Shown: positions 7,671 through 14,452, counted from the stretch's first letter. The stretch: DNA of 14,492 bases from an uncultured Eubacteriales bacterium (GCA_900553295.1 USCR01000051.1:1-14492), one strand, 5' to 3'. Notes: a model not told the origin generated them from the sequence alone. Translations and numbers: made by a program.

Positions 7671-9176
7671 TCACGCGAACATATCCAGGCCCATGCGGAT
7701 CGCGCTCACAATGGGCTGAGACAGAATGCCCAGCGCCACGTTTACCGCCGCAAAGGCGACGCAGCTCAGGCTGAAGCAGAAGCCCCGCCGTCCCTTTTCC
7801 ACCGGATAATTGCTGCCGGGCAGCGCGGGACGGTACAGGGTAATCACCGTGCGCAGGAAGTACACCGTGTTCAGCCAGGTGGAAATGGCCAGCGCCACCA
7901 GCACCAGCATGGTCTTGACGTCTCCCAGCTCCATGGCCGCCGTACCAAAGTTCAGCTTGCTGATGAAGCCGCCCAGGAACGGGAAGCCCACCATGGACAG
8001 CGCGCCTACCGTAAAGGCAACGCCGGCAATCGGGCTGCGGAAACCGGAGCCGCGCAGTTCCCGGAAGTGTTTGCTGTTGCCAGAGGCATCCGCCAAGCCG
8101 CCTGCCGCCAGGAACAGCATGGCCTTGCACACCGCGTGGGAGAAGATGTGGAACACCGCCGCCAGCATGCCTGCTTCGGTGCCCATGCCAATGCCCATGT
8201 AGATGTAGCCAATCTGTGCCACGGAGGAGAATGCAATCATCCGGCGGATATCGTTTTGACGGATGGCGGAAATGGAACCCATAATCATGCCCACCAGACC
8301 GAAAATGAACAGCACGTTATGAATACCCGTGGCAATGATCACATCCAGGCCGATAACCCGGTACATGATCTTAATCAGCAGGAAAATGTAACCCTTGCTC
8401 ACCAGGGAAGAAAGAATCGCCGAGGATGCCGGGGTGGTGTACCCGTAAGCATCCGGAACCCAGGTATGGAAGGGGAACAGTGCGCTCTTGATGCTCAGGC
8501 CAATGGAGATCAACGCCACCACCACCGTCAGGGGCAGGGTGTATTCCCCGGTGGCATGGAGCTCCGCCACCGCTTCCTTCATGTTGCTCATGAGCAGGTG
8601 GCCAGTCAGGTCGTAGAGCAGGATGATACCCAGCAGGAACAGACCGGAACCCAGCAGGTTCATAATCATGTACCGGGTAGCCGCCACCAGCGTACGACCC
8701 TTGGTCCGGGCGTCAATGAGGGAGCAGGCGGAAATGGTCATGATTTCCACAAACACGTATGCGGTGAAGGCGTCGTTGGTGTACACCTGCGCCATCAGCG
8801 CCGCGGTGAGCAGCAGGATCATCACGTAATACAGGCTGTGCTTGTCATGCAGTACGTGGTCGTCCAGCTTCTTCACGCCACCCAACAGGGACAAAAGCAT
8901 AATCAGGGAGAAAAACAGCGCGGTGATGCCTTCCAGCAGACCGCCACGGATCTCGTTGCCCCAAGGCGCCGGGAAGTGGCCCATCATGTAGGTGTAGCTC
9001 TCGCCATAGCCCCAGATGAAATAAGTGAAGCAGGCGGACAGCGCCGTTACCACCGTTAGAACAATGAACACCCACCGCCGGGCAAACTTACCCTTGAGCA
9101 CCGAGGTCATGGCTGCGCTGCCCAGGGGAAGCAGGATGCAGGCAAAGGGAATGGATTGCCAAAGCGCCATGCTCAC
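7671..9176 (-). CDS. mrpD: Antiporter-like membrane subunit, MrpD/MbhH position (first of four)
   Basis: A polytopic protein of 501 residues directly after mrpC, the place held by MrpD in Mrp operons and MbhH in Mbh operons. Channel charges are all present: Glu144 in TM5 (VFVEIMTI), Lys230 in TM7 (SIKSALFPFH), Lys261 in TM8 (LVSKGYIF) and Lys407 in TM12 (GGFISKLN). These positions fall close to the matching residues of E. coli NuoM (Glu144, Lys234, Lys265, Glu407, quoted from memory). The first start is GTG at 9176, overlapping the mrpC stop as GTGA. An ATG two codons later (9170) is about equally likely, because AGGAGGAGG sits 7 bases before it. The gene-pair overlap implies translational coupling. 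The mrpD symbol rests on position and family, not on demonstrated function. Confidence 0.92.
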   Translation of the reverse strand: MSMALWQSIPFACILLPLGSAAMTSVLKGKFARRWVFIVLTVVTALSACFTYFIWGYGESYTYMMGHFPAPWGNEIRGGLLEGITALFFSLIMLLSLLGGVKKLDDHVLHDKHSLYYVMILLLTAALMAQVYTNDAFTAYVFVEIMTISACSLIDARTKGRTLVAATRYMIMNLLGSGLFLLGIILLYDLTGHLLMSNMKEAVAELHATGEYTLPLTVVVALISIGLSIKSALFPFHTWVPDAYGYTTPASSAILSSLVSKGYIFLLIKIMYRVIGLDVIIATGIHNVLFIFGLVGMIMGSISAIRQNDIRRMIAFSSVAQIGYIYMGIGMGTEAGMLAAVFHIFSHAVCKAMLFLAAGGLADASGNSKHFRELRGSGFRSPIAGVAFTVGALSMVGFPFLGGFISKLNFGTAAMELGDVKTMLVLVALAISTWLNTVYFLRTVITLYRPALPGSNYPVEKGRRGFCFSLSCVAFAAVNVALGILSQPIVSAIRMGLDMFA

Positions 9177-9541
9177 GCCTCCTCCTTTCGGACCTGCGCG
9201 GTAATCTCGTCAATGTCCAGGGTGTGGTAACGACGGTAGAGCCGCACAGTCAACGCCAGCATCAGCGCCGAAACGGATACGCTCACCACAATGCCCGTGA
9301 GCACCAGACCCGCAGGAATGGGGTTGATGTAATACTCCATGGACTGAATACCGTTCACCACAATGGGAGCAATTCTGCCCTCCACATAGCCCTTGGCTGC
9401 CAGGTACAGGTACATACCACTGTCCATCATGGAGAAGCCGATGATCTTCTTAATCATGTTCCGATCCAGCAGCAGCGTCGTGAAGCCGATACCGAACAGG
9501 ATCATGGCCGCCATCTCTTCATAATTCGTAAAGAAGTTCAT
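9173..9541 (-). CDS. mrpC: MrpC/MnhC-type subunit (NuoK-like)
   Basis: A small 122-residue membrane protein homologous to MrpC/MnhC, MbhG and NuoK. Three hydrophobic helices are visible (about 10-26, 32-50 and 75-99). The third contains NPIPAGLVLTGIVVSVSV, matching the family motif around DPLPQALVLTAIVI. A short charged tail ends the protein. In Mrp complexes this subunit packs next to MrpD. The ATG at 9541 is chosen because MNFFTNYEEMAAM is a normal N-terminus and it follows the previous stop by 4 bases; a longer reading from 9583 would overlap that gene and add 14 unrelated residues. The stop overlaps the start of the next gene by 4 bases, so translation is likely coupled. Confidence 0.92.
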   Translation of the reverse strand: MNFFTNYEEMAAMILFGIGFTTLLLDRNMIKKIIGFSMMDSGMYLYLAAKGYVEGRIAPIVVNGIQSMEYYINPIPAGLVLTGIVVSVSVSALMLALTVRLYRRYHTLDIDEITAQVRKEEA

Positions 9542-9545
9542 AGGG

Positions 9546-10565
9546 TTACATGTCCCCCTTTCTGAACAGGGTATAGAAGGCATACATGGTGCAGCAAACC
9601 ACCAGGCCCACCGCCAGGTTCAGGTACGGAATCAAGCCTGCGGAGAACAGCTTGCCGGGCGTGCCGGGAGTGATGAAGCTCCACAGATGGTTGGCGCCGG
9701 TGAAGAAGGAATACGCCTTGGATACCGCATAGAAGCTCAGTGCGCACAGGGACACGATCTGGAACACCCGGAAGGTGAAGAACCGTTCCGTTTTCTTGAA
9801 CCCGAAGGCGTTCAGGTACAAAATCAGCGCAGCACCCATGAGCGCGCCGCCGGAGAAGCCGCCGCCGGGGGAGATATGGCCGTTCATGATTACGTACATA
9901 CCGAAGAGCAGCACGATGGGCACCAGCAGCTTGGTCACGTGCTGCAGGATGGTGTCGTTCTTGGGCTCATACATACGGTCGTTGGCTTCCACCAGGAGCT
10001 GCTCCGCAGACTGGCTGCCATCCTTCTCCCGGCTGATGCGCAGCAGAATCAGCACCGAGCAGGCGGCAATGAACAGCACGTTGCTCTCGCCCAGGGTATC
10101 GAAAGCACGGTAGTCCAGGATCATGCCGGCAACGATGTTCACCGCGCCGGTCTCCTGCATGCCCTGCTCGATGTACCGCTGGGAAACCTCATTGTTTACG
10201 GGGTTATCAGGGTTGCCAAAGGGCGGTAGGAAGGACGTGGTGCGCAGCAGCACATAAATGATGGCAAAGCAGGTGACCACTGCCAAGATGCTGTACAGCG
10301 CCCGGGTGAGCCGGGTACCCTTGAGTTTTGCCCACTGATGCACATGGTCGTACATGTTGCGCTCGTCCTGGAGCGCTTTCTGCACCCGTTCTTCCGCCTG
10401 GCGCTCCATTTGCGCGGCTTCCTCGGGGCTTTGCACCAGATGCGCCTCGCTGCTTTCCACCAGCTCTTCCTGAAGCTGATTGTCCAGCCGGGTGGAACCG
10501 CCGCTCAGCCAGCGAAGGAACCGGGGCAACCAGCTGTTCTCGTAATCCTTACGGATTTTCGCCAT
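9546..10565 (-). CDS. mrpB: MbhE-MrpB fusion protein with charged N-terminal segment
   Basis: A 339-residue protein with three parts. Residues 1-82 are hydrophilic and rich in Glu, Gln, Arg and Lys, probably helical and cytoplasmic. Residues about 86-180 match MbhE (the end of MrpA): a TM helix near 89-107, LPPFG at 113-117, NPVNNEVSQRY at 121-131, GAVNIVAGMILDYRAFDTLG at 140-159, then another TM. Residues about 205-339 match MrpB/MnhB with the signature GHISPGGGFSGGALMGAALI (229-248) and further helices. MbhE and MbhF are separate genes in archaeal Mbh operons, and in bacterial Mrp the MbhE part belongs to MrpA, so the domains are rearranged here. The ATG at 10565 has GGAGG 6 bases upstream. 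It overlaps the previous gene by 17 bases. Confidence 0.9.
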   Translation of the reverse strand: MAKIRKDYENSWLPRFLRWLSGGSTRLDNQLQEELVESSEAHLVQSPEEAAQMERQAEERVQKALQDERNMYDHVHQWAKLKGTRLTRALYSILAVVTCFAIIYVLLRTTSFLPPFGNPDNPVNNEVSQRYIEQGMQETGAVNIVAGMILDYRAFDTLGESNVLFIAACSVLILLRISREKDGSQSAEQLLVEANDRMYEPKNDTILQHVTKLLVPIVLLFGMYVIMNGHISPGGGFSGGALMGAALILYLNAFGFKKTERFFTFRVFQIVSLCALSFYAVSKAYSFFTGANHLWSFITPGTPGKLFSAGLIPYLNLAVGLVVCCTMYAFYTLFRKGDM

Positions 10566-10836
10566 GGTTCTCCTCCCCTTCCTTCTCCTTCTCCTTTTCC
10601 ACGTCAATGGCGTGGATCTTCTTCAGTGTCACAAAGTACAAAAGGCTATCAATGCCCACGCCTACCGCGGCTTCCGTGATGGCCAGGTCCGGCGACTGAA
10701 GCATCATCCAGATCACGCTCATGGCCAGGGACTGGCTCATAAAAATCACAATGGCCACCAGCAAATTTTTGCTCAGCGCAACGGAAATAGCACACACAAT
10801 GATAAATACCAGCAGGAGAATATTCAGAAAGCTCAT
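10549..10836 (-). CDS. MbhD/DUF4040-type subunit (detached part of MrpA)
   Basis: A 95-residue membrane protein of the MbhD (DUF4040) family, which corresponds to a C-terminal section of bacterial MrpA. Hydrophobic helices lie near 3-20, 26-46 and 55-70. The family motif is SPDLAITEAAVGVGIDSL (48-65), with acidic residues Asp50 and Glu55. The tail from about residue 79 is very acidic and lysine-rich. In Mrp and Mbh structures this part sits at the interface between the antiporter module and the E/F/G subunits. The ATG at 10836 lies one base after the mrpG stop, and the end overlaps the next gene by 17 bases in another frame. A stand-alone MbhD is normal for Mbh-like operons but not for the classical seven-gene Mrp. 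Confidence 0.92.
   Translation of the reverse strand: MSFLNILLLVFIIVCAISVALSKNLLVAIVIFMSQSLAMSVIWMMLQSPDLAITEAAVGVGIDSLLYFVTLKKIHAIDVEKEKEKEGEENHGENP
10571..10578 (-). promoter_or_regulatory. Ribosome binding site deciding the MbhE-MrpB start
   Basis: On the minus strand GGGGAGGA, inside the 3' end of the mbhD-like gene, ends 5 bases before the ATG at 10565-10563 (6 bases from its GGAGG core). It selects MAKIRKDY as the N-terminus over an in-frame ATG at 10607 with no such site. Confidence 0.7.
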
Positions 10837-10837
10837 T

Positions 10838-11191
10838 TCAGTTACCCTCCTTCTCCCGCACCACGGCGGTTTTATCCACCACGTTCATGTGACGCTCCAA
10901 ATGATCGTTGATGGTAACCTCCAGGCGGCTGACCAGGTGAGAAGCCACCGGGCTGGTCAGCCACAGGGTAATGATGACCAGCAGCATCTTCACCGTGGCA
11001 ATGGTCAACCCTTCCGCGATCATCACGCCCAGGAGCACGCACAGAATTCCCAGCGTATCCCCCAGCGCCGCCGCGTGCATACGGTTCATGCTATACCGGA
11101 AGCGGAACACGCCCACCACGCCGGAAACCAGCACAAACAGCCCTGCCAGCGTAAACAACGCGCTGAGTACAAAGCGTATGAGCTCAAGCAT
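10838..11191 (-). CDS. mrpG: MrpG/MnhG-type antiporter subunit
   Basis: A 117-residue membrane protein matching MrpG/MnhG (MbhC in Mbh). Three hydrophobic helices are seen (about 5-29, 42-60 and 66-85), followed by a hydrophilic tail. The family motif is RFRYSMNRMHAAALGDTLG (30-48), comparable to RLPDVYTRLHAASKSDTLG. Arg32 occupies the place of the common Pro. MrpG forms part of the small-subunit cluster with E and F that lines one side of the complex. The ATG at 11191 overlaps the end of mrpF by 8 bases (ATGCTTGA), with AAGGAGG 9 bases upstream. It is followed after one base by the MbhD-like gene. Confidence 0.94.
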   Translation of the reverse strand: MLELIRFVLSALFTLAGLFVLVSGVVGVFRFRYSMNRMHAAALGDTLGILCVLLGVMIAEGLTIATVKMLLVIITLWLTSPVASHLVSRLEVTINDHLERHMNVVDKTAVVREKEGN

Positions 11192-11495
11192 GCTTCTCGT
11201 CCTCCTTTTCCTCCCGGCGCTTTTGCCGGTAGATGCCCATGTACACCTTCGTCAGCAGCACCACCGCCAGGAAGGAAAGCATGGTGTAGATAATCGCCAC
11301 GTCCACCAGGTACCCTTCCCCCATCAGGAAGGCCAGCACGCAAATGATAATGACGATCAATGTGCCCATCATGTTCACCGCCACAATGCGGTCGGAGATG
11401 CGGGGGCCACGAATGGCACGAATCAGGCACAGGAACAGCAAAATAGCAAGAACTACCAACGAACCATTGAACAGTGCTTCGTACGCTCCACTCAC
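11184..11495 (-). CDS. mrpF: MrpF/MnhF-type antiporter subunit
   Basis: A 103-residue membrane protein of the MrpF/MnhF family (MbhB in Mbh). It has three helices (about 10-26, 38-57 and 63-83) and the signature RGPRISDRIVAVN (29-41), then LVDVAIIYTMLSF (63-75). The DR pair (35-36) and the Asp of VDVAIIY (65), both typical of the family, are kept. The usual RIVALD ends here in Asn41. The C-terminus is a charged tail. The start is GTG at 11495, overlapping the mrpE stop as GTGA, with GGAGG 10 bases upstream. In Mrp-type complexes MrpF is a proposed part of the Na+ path, but its role in this variant is inferred. Confidence 0.94.
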   Translation of the reverse strand: MSGAYEALFNGSLVVLAILLFLCLIRAIRGPRISDRIVAVNMMGTLIVIIICVLAFLMGEGYLVDVAIIYTMLSFLAVVLLTKVYMGIYRQKRREEKEDEKHA

Positions 11496-11965
11496 GCTGA
11501 TTTTCCTCCCTTCTCCAGCCGCGCAATACGCCGCTGCATCTCGCTGTCCTCAATACCCTGGGCATAAGTGGCATCCAGGCAGTGTACCAGGAACAGGTCA
11601 TCCTGCACATCCACGGTAATGGTGCCAGGGGTCAGGGTAATGGAGTTGGCCAGCGCAACCCGCCCCATCTCCGTCTTCAGGGGGGTGTGGAAGGAAACCA
11701 GCTGGGGCTCCACCTCTTCCTTGGGTGTCCAGATGAAATGCAGCGTCTGCCATACTGCCAGGCAAATTTCCTTCAGCATGTAAACGGCATACATCAGCAG
11801 CTTGGGCAGCCGCAGGAAGGTCTGCCATTCCTTCTTCGGGGAATAGTCCATAAACTTCCAGATGAAAACATAGATGATACCGCAGAGCACCACGCCTGTG
11901 ATGGCAATCTCGGCCGTCCATAGACCGTTAAAAACGATCCACAGGGCAAAGAGCAGGAAAAACAT
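11492..11965 (-). CDS. mrpE: MrpE/MnhE-type antiporter subunit, first gene of the operon
   Basis: A 157-residue protein of the MrpE/MnhE family (MbhA in Mbh). Two N-terminal hydrophobic helices (about 2-17 and 20-40) and a third amphipathic one (about 52-80) precede a soluble C-terminal domain. That domain carries the family signature ANSITLTPGTITVDV (106-120). MrpE is needed for assembly of Mrp complexes in other bacteria. The ATG at 11965 is preferred over in-frame ATGs at 11986 and 11971, because AAGGAGG lies exactly 6 bases upstream and MFFLLFALWIVFNGLW is a standard start. It opens the operon about 40 bases below a strong predicted promoter. Its stop overlaps mrpF by 4 bases. Confidence 0.93.
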   Translation of the reverse strand: MFFLLFALWIVFNGLWTAEIAITGVVLCGIIYVFIWKFMDYSPKKEWQTFLRLPKLLMYAVYMLKEICLAVWQTLHFIWTPKEEVEPQLVSFHTPLKTEMGRVALANSITLTPGTITVDVQDDLFLVHCLDATYAQGIEDSEMQRRIARLEKGGKSA

Positions 11966-11971
11966 AGGCAT

Positions 11972-11978
11972 CCTCCTT
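11972..11978 (-). promoter_or_regulatory. Ribosome binding site of mrpE
   Basis: AAGGAGG on the minus strand is 6 bases before the ATG at 11965-11963. It overlaps the two earlier in-frame ATGs and so argues against them as starts. Confidence 0.75.
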
Positions 11979-12011
11979 TTCCTCAAAAAGCACGGCTTCA
12001 GACCGTTGATT

Positions 12012-12041
12012 ATTCTAATCCCTTCCTATTATATATGTCAA
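12012..12041 (-). promoter_or_regulatory. Promoter of the Mrp/Mbh-like operon
   Basis: On the minus strand a perfect -35 TTGACA (12036-12041) is separated by 18 bases from -10 TAGAAT (12012-12017). The spacer is AT-rich next to the -35. Transcription would start near 12004-12006, leaving a leader of about 40 bases before mrpE. The leader begins with a weak 5-bp hairpin (ACGGT/GCCGT, loop CTGAA) followed by GCTTTTTG, which could be a 5'-end stabiliser or just chance. This is the only convincing promoter for the ten genes. Confidence 0.75.
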
Positions 12042-12132
12042 GACTCAAAGCGTCATTTTTTGTTATTTTCTGCCCTTCTGCCGGTTTTTCCGTCATACGC
12101 TGTATTCCTATGTTTTTTCACAGGAAAGAGGA

Positions 12133-12161
12133 TTGCATTCCGGGGAAATATGGCGTATTAT
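12133..12161 (+). promoter_or_regulatory. Promoter of nfnAB
   Basis: On the plus strand TTGCAT (12133-12138) lies 17 bases before TATTAT (12156-12161). Start of transcription is expected near 12168, about 45 bases before the nfnA ATG. The rest of the divergent region (11979-12132) is AT-rich with no ORF or further element that can be supported. Confidence 0.6.
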
Positions 12162-12189
12162 GATACCTATACCGCCATGGCGCGGTATC
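12162..12189. promoter_or_regulatory. Inverted repeat at the predicted nfnA transcription start (candidate operator)
   Basis: ATACCG (12169-12174) and CGGTAT (12183-12188) form a perfect inverted repeat with an 8-base centre that contains CCATGG. An offset outer pair, GATACC (12162-12167) and GGTATC (12184-12189), widens it. It sits directly after the -10 box, a common place for a repressor site. It could also fold in the mRNA leader. It does not match a Rex, Fur or LexA consensus that I can recognise. Confidence 0.4.
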
Positions 12190-12212
12190 CCCGTATGGAA
12201 AGGAGTTCTGGC

Positions 12213-13061
12213 ATGTTTCCCATTGTCAAAAAGCGTGTATTGAACGAAACCGTGACGCTTATGGAGATTCAGGCGCCACTGGTGGCCCGGAAGGCGCAGC
12301 CCGGACAGTTCATTATCTTCCGCATTGATGAGGAAGGCGAGCGTGTCCCGCTGACCATTGCAGATTATGACCGGGAAAAGGGTACTGTCACCATTATTTT
12401 CCAAAAAGTCGGCTATACCACCGAAAAGCTGGATACCCTCCAGGAAGGCGACGCGCTGCTGGACTTTGTGGGTCCCCTGGGCGAGCCCAGCCACACGGAA
12501 GGAGTGCGCCGTGCTGCGGTGATCGGCGGCGGTTTGGGCGTGGCCATTGCTTATCCTCAGGCCAAAGCCCTGCACCAGGCCGGCGCCCAGGTGGACCTGA
12601 TTGTGGGGTTCCGCAACCAGGGGCTGATTATCCTCCAGGAGGAGCTTACCGCGGCCAGCGACGACCTCACCATCATGACGGATGACGGTTCCAACGGGCA
12701 TAAGGGCTTTGTGACGCAGGCCCTGGCCGAAAAGCTCCAGGCCGGTACGCAGTACGACATGGTGGTGGCCATTGGTCCTATGCCCATGATGAAAGCCGTT
12801 TGCGACCTGACCCGTCCCTATGGCATCAAAACCATTGTCAGCATGAATCCCATTATGATCGACGGTACGGGCATGTGCGGCGGCTGCCGGATTACCGTGG
12901 GTGGCGAAACCAAGTTTGCCTGCGTGGATGGGCCGGACTTCGACGGCCATCAGGTGGACTGGGACGAGGCCATGGCCCGCTCCCGCATGTACCGTGCCGA
13001 GGAGGCCCAGGCCCGGGAAAAGGCACATGTGTGCCGCCTGACAGGAGGTGTCCGTTCATGA
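12213..13061 (+). CDS. nfnA: NfnA: FAD/NAD-binding small subunit of NADH-dependent ferredoxin:NADP+ oxidoreductase
   Basis: A 282-residue cytoplasmic flavoprotein of the sulfide/dihydroorotate dehydrogenase-like (PyrK-like) family. The FAD-binding region is near RVPLTIADYD (44-53). The NAD-binding loop is VIGGGLGVAIAYPQAKAL (103-120), followed by GPMPMMKAV (188-196). The C-terminal [2Fe-2S] site shows Cys222, Cys225 (MCGGC) and Cys237. The family's fourth ligand is reported to be an Asp, and Asp217 is the nearest upstream candidate. With NfnB it should carry out flavin-based electron bifurcation between NADPH, NAD+ and ferredoxin. The ATG at 12213 is preferred because AAGGAG lies 7 bases upstream. 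In-frame ATGs at 12150 and 12195 lack a site, and the first lies within the promoter. It overlaps nfnB by 4 bases (ATGA). A PyrK role is unlikely because no pyrD is adjacent. Confidence 0.9.
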   Translation: MFPIVKKRVLNETVTLMEIQAPLVARKAQPGQFIIFRIDEEGERVPLTIADYDREKGTVTIIFQKVGYTTEKLDTLQEGDALLDFVGPLGEPSHTEGVRRAAVIGGGLGVAIAYPQAKALHQAGAQVDLIVGFRNQGLIILQEELTAASDDLTIMTDDGSNGHKGFVTQALAEKLQAGTQYDMVVAIGPMPMMKAVCDLTRPYGIKTIVSMNPIMIDGTGMCGGCRITVGGETKFACVDGPDFDGHQVDWDEAMARSRMYRAEEAQAREKAHVCRLTGGVRS

Positions 13062-14440
13062 ATAGCATGACGAAAACGCCCATGCCCGAGCAGGATGCCG
13101 CCATCCGTGCCACCAACTTCAAGGAAGTGGCCCTGGGGTACACCGTCCAAATGGCCCAGGATGAAGCGGCCCGCTGTTTGCAGTGCAAAAATGCCCCGTG
13201 CGTGTCCGGCTGCCCGGTGAATGTACCCATCCGTGACTTCATTGCGCAGATCCGTCAGGGAGATTACGCCGGTGCCTATGCTACTATCCGTTCCCAGAAT
13301 GGCTTGCCGGCCATCTGCGGACGTGTCTGCCCCCAGGAGACGCAGTGCGAGAGTAAATGTGTCCGCGGCATCAAGGGCGAACCTGTGGGTATTGGCCGGC
13401 TGGAGCGCTTTGTGGCCGACTGGGCCATGGAGCATGGCGCCACCGTGTCCCAGCATCCATCCCCCAAGGGAAAGCGTGCCGCAGTGATTGGCTCCGGTCC
13501 CGCGGGGCTCACCTGTGCCGCTGATCTGGCCCAGCGTGGTTGGCAAGTGACGGTATATGAAGCCCTGCATACCCCTGGCGGCGTGCTCATGTATGGCATT
13601 CCCGAGTTTCGCTTGCCCAAGGCCCTGGTGCAGCGGGAAATCGACGCCATCAAGGCCATGGGCGTGGAGTTTATTACCAACGCCGTGGTGGGCCGCTCCA
13701 TGACCGTGGATGAACTGCTGGCCCAGGGCTACGACGCCGTGTTTGTGGGAAGCGGCGCGGGCCTACCCAATTTCCAGCACATTCCTGGTGAGAGCCTGTG
13801 CGGCGTATATTCCGCCAATGAATTCCTTACCCGCATCAATCTCATGAAAGCCTACGATTTCCCCCAGCATGATACCCCCGTTAAGGTTGGCCACCGGGTA
13901 GCCGTGATCGGCGGCGGAAACGTGGCCATGGACGCGGCGCGCTGTGCCCGCCGGCTGGGGGCAGAGGTCACCATCGTCTACCGTCGCAGTGAAAAGGAGA
14001 TGCCCGCTCGGTTGGAAGAAGTGCATCACGCCCGGGAAGAAGGTGTGATCTTCCGCATGCTTACCAACCCCACCGCCATCCTGGGGGATGAGAATGGCTT
14101 TGTCCGCGCCATGACCTGCGTGGAAATGGAGCTGGGTGAACCGGACGAGCGAGGCCGCCGCCGGCCCATTCCCAAGCCCGACAGCGCGTTTGATCTCCCC
14201 GTTGAAACGGTCATTGTTGCCATTGGCAACAGTCCCAACCCGCTGATTAAAAAGACCACCCCCGACCTGCCCACGGAGAAATGGGGTGGCATTACCGCCG
14301 ATGCCTCCGGCAAAACCGGCAAAGCACATGTGTATGCCGGTGGCGATGCTGTCACCGGCGCCGCAACGGTTATTCTTGCCATGGGCGCGGGCAAGAAAGC
14401 CGCCAAGGCCATCATGAAGTATCTGGACGCCAACAAATAA
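13058..14440 (+). CDS. nfnB: NfnB: GltD-like iron-sulfur flavoprotein, large subunit of the NADP+-linked transhydrogenase
   Basis: A 460-residue protein of the glutamate synthase small-subunit family (databases often call it gltA/gltD). The N-terminal part holds cysteines 40, 43, 48, 52, 87, 91, 97 and 101, enough for the two [4Fe-4S] clusters of the family. An FAD-binding Rossmann motif, VIGSGPAGLTCAADLAQRG, spans 143-161. A second one for NADPH, VAVIGGGNVAMDAARCARRL, is at 281-300, followed by YRRSEKEMPA. The C-terminus ends with YAGGDAVTGAATVILAMGAG (426-445). No glutamate synthase large-subunit gene is nearby and nfnA is directly upstream, so the NfnB role is much more likely than glutamate synthesis. 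The ATG at 13058 overlaps the nfnA stop, with AGGAGG 9 bases upstream. An open frame extending back to 12800 lies over nfnA and is not used. Confidence 0.92.
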   Translation: MNSMTKTPMPEQDAAIRATNFKEVALGYTVQMAQDEAARCLQCKNAPCVSGCPVNVPIRDFIAQIRQGDYAGAYATIRSQNGLPAICGRVCPQETQCESKCVRGIKGEPVGIGRLERFVADWAMEHGATVSQHPSPKGKRAAVIGSGPAGLTCAADLAQRGWQVTVYEALHTPGGVLMYGIPEFRLPKALVQREIDAIKAMGVEFITNAVVGRSMTVDELLAQGYDAVFVGSGAGLPNFQHIPGESLCGVYSANEFLTRINLMKAYDFPQHDTPVKVGHRVAVIGGGNVAMDAARCARRLGAEVTIVYRRSEKEMPARLEEVHHAREEGVIFRMLTNPTAILGDENGFVRAMTCVEMELGEPDERGRRRPIPKPDSAFDLPVETVIVAIGNSPNPLIKKTTPDLPTEKWGGITADASGKTGKAHVYAGGDAVTGAATVILAMGAGKKAAKAIMKYLDANK

Positions 14441-14452
14441 TTGTGATATGAT

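Noticed and set aside
2346..9059. Several long plus-strand open frames (681, 459, 418 and 569 residues) opposite the antiporter genes
   Set aside because: All mirror recognised membrane proteins, lack hydrophobic helices or known motifs, and have no ribosome binding sites. They are by-products of codon bias on the minus strand.
2601..9541. Reading the large subunits as a respiratory complex I (nuo) operon
   Set aside because: No NuoA, B, C, D, H, I or J homologue is present, while MrpE, F, G, B and MbhD are. Mrp/Mbh-type identity fits better.
11989..12003. Attenuator or riboswitch in the mrpE leader
   Set aside because: The only structure is a 5-bp stem with a wobble pair and a short T run at the very 5' end of the expected transcript. 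It is too small to support.
11966..12212. Rex-type redox operator between mrpE and nfnA
   Set aside because: No TTGTGAAN4TTCACAA-like palindrome is present. The T-rich stretch near 12055-12070 has no inverted partner.
12108..13028. Minus-strand open frame of 306 residues opposite nfnA
   Set aside because: It is fully antisense to a gene with clear FAD, NAD and [2Fe-2S] motifs. It would also run against the nfnA promoter.
12800..13057. Extended N-terminus for nfnB from 12800
   Set aside because: The extension lies over the 3' part of nfnA in another frame. The ATG at 13058 has AGGAGG upstream and gives the normal family N-terminus.
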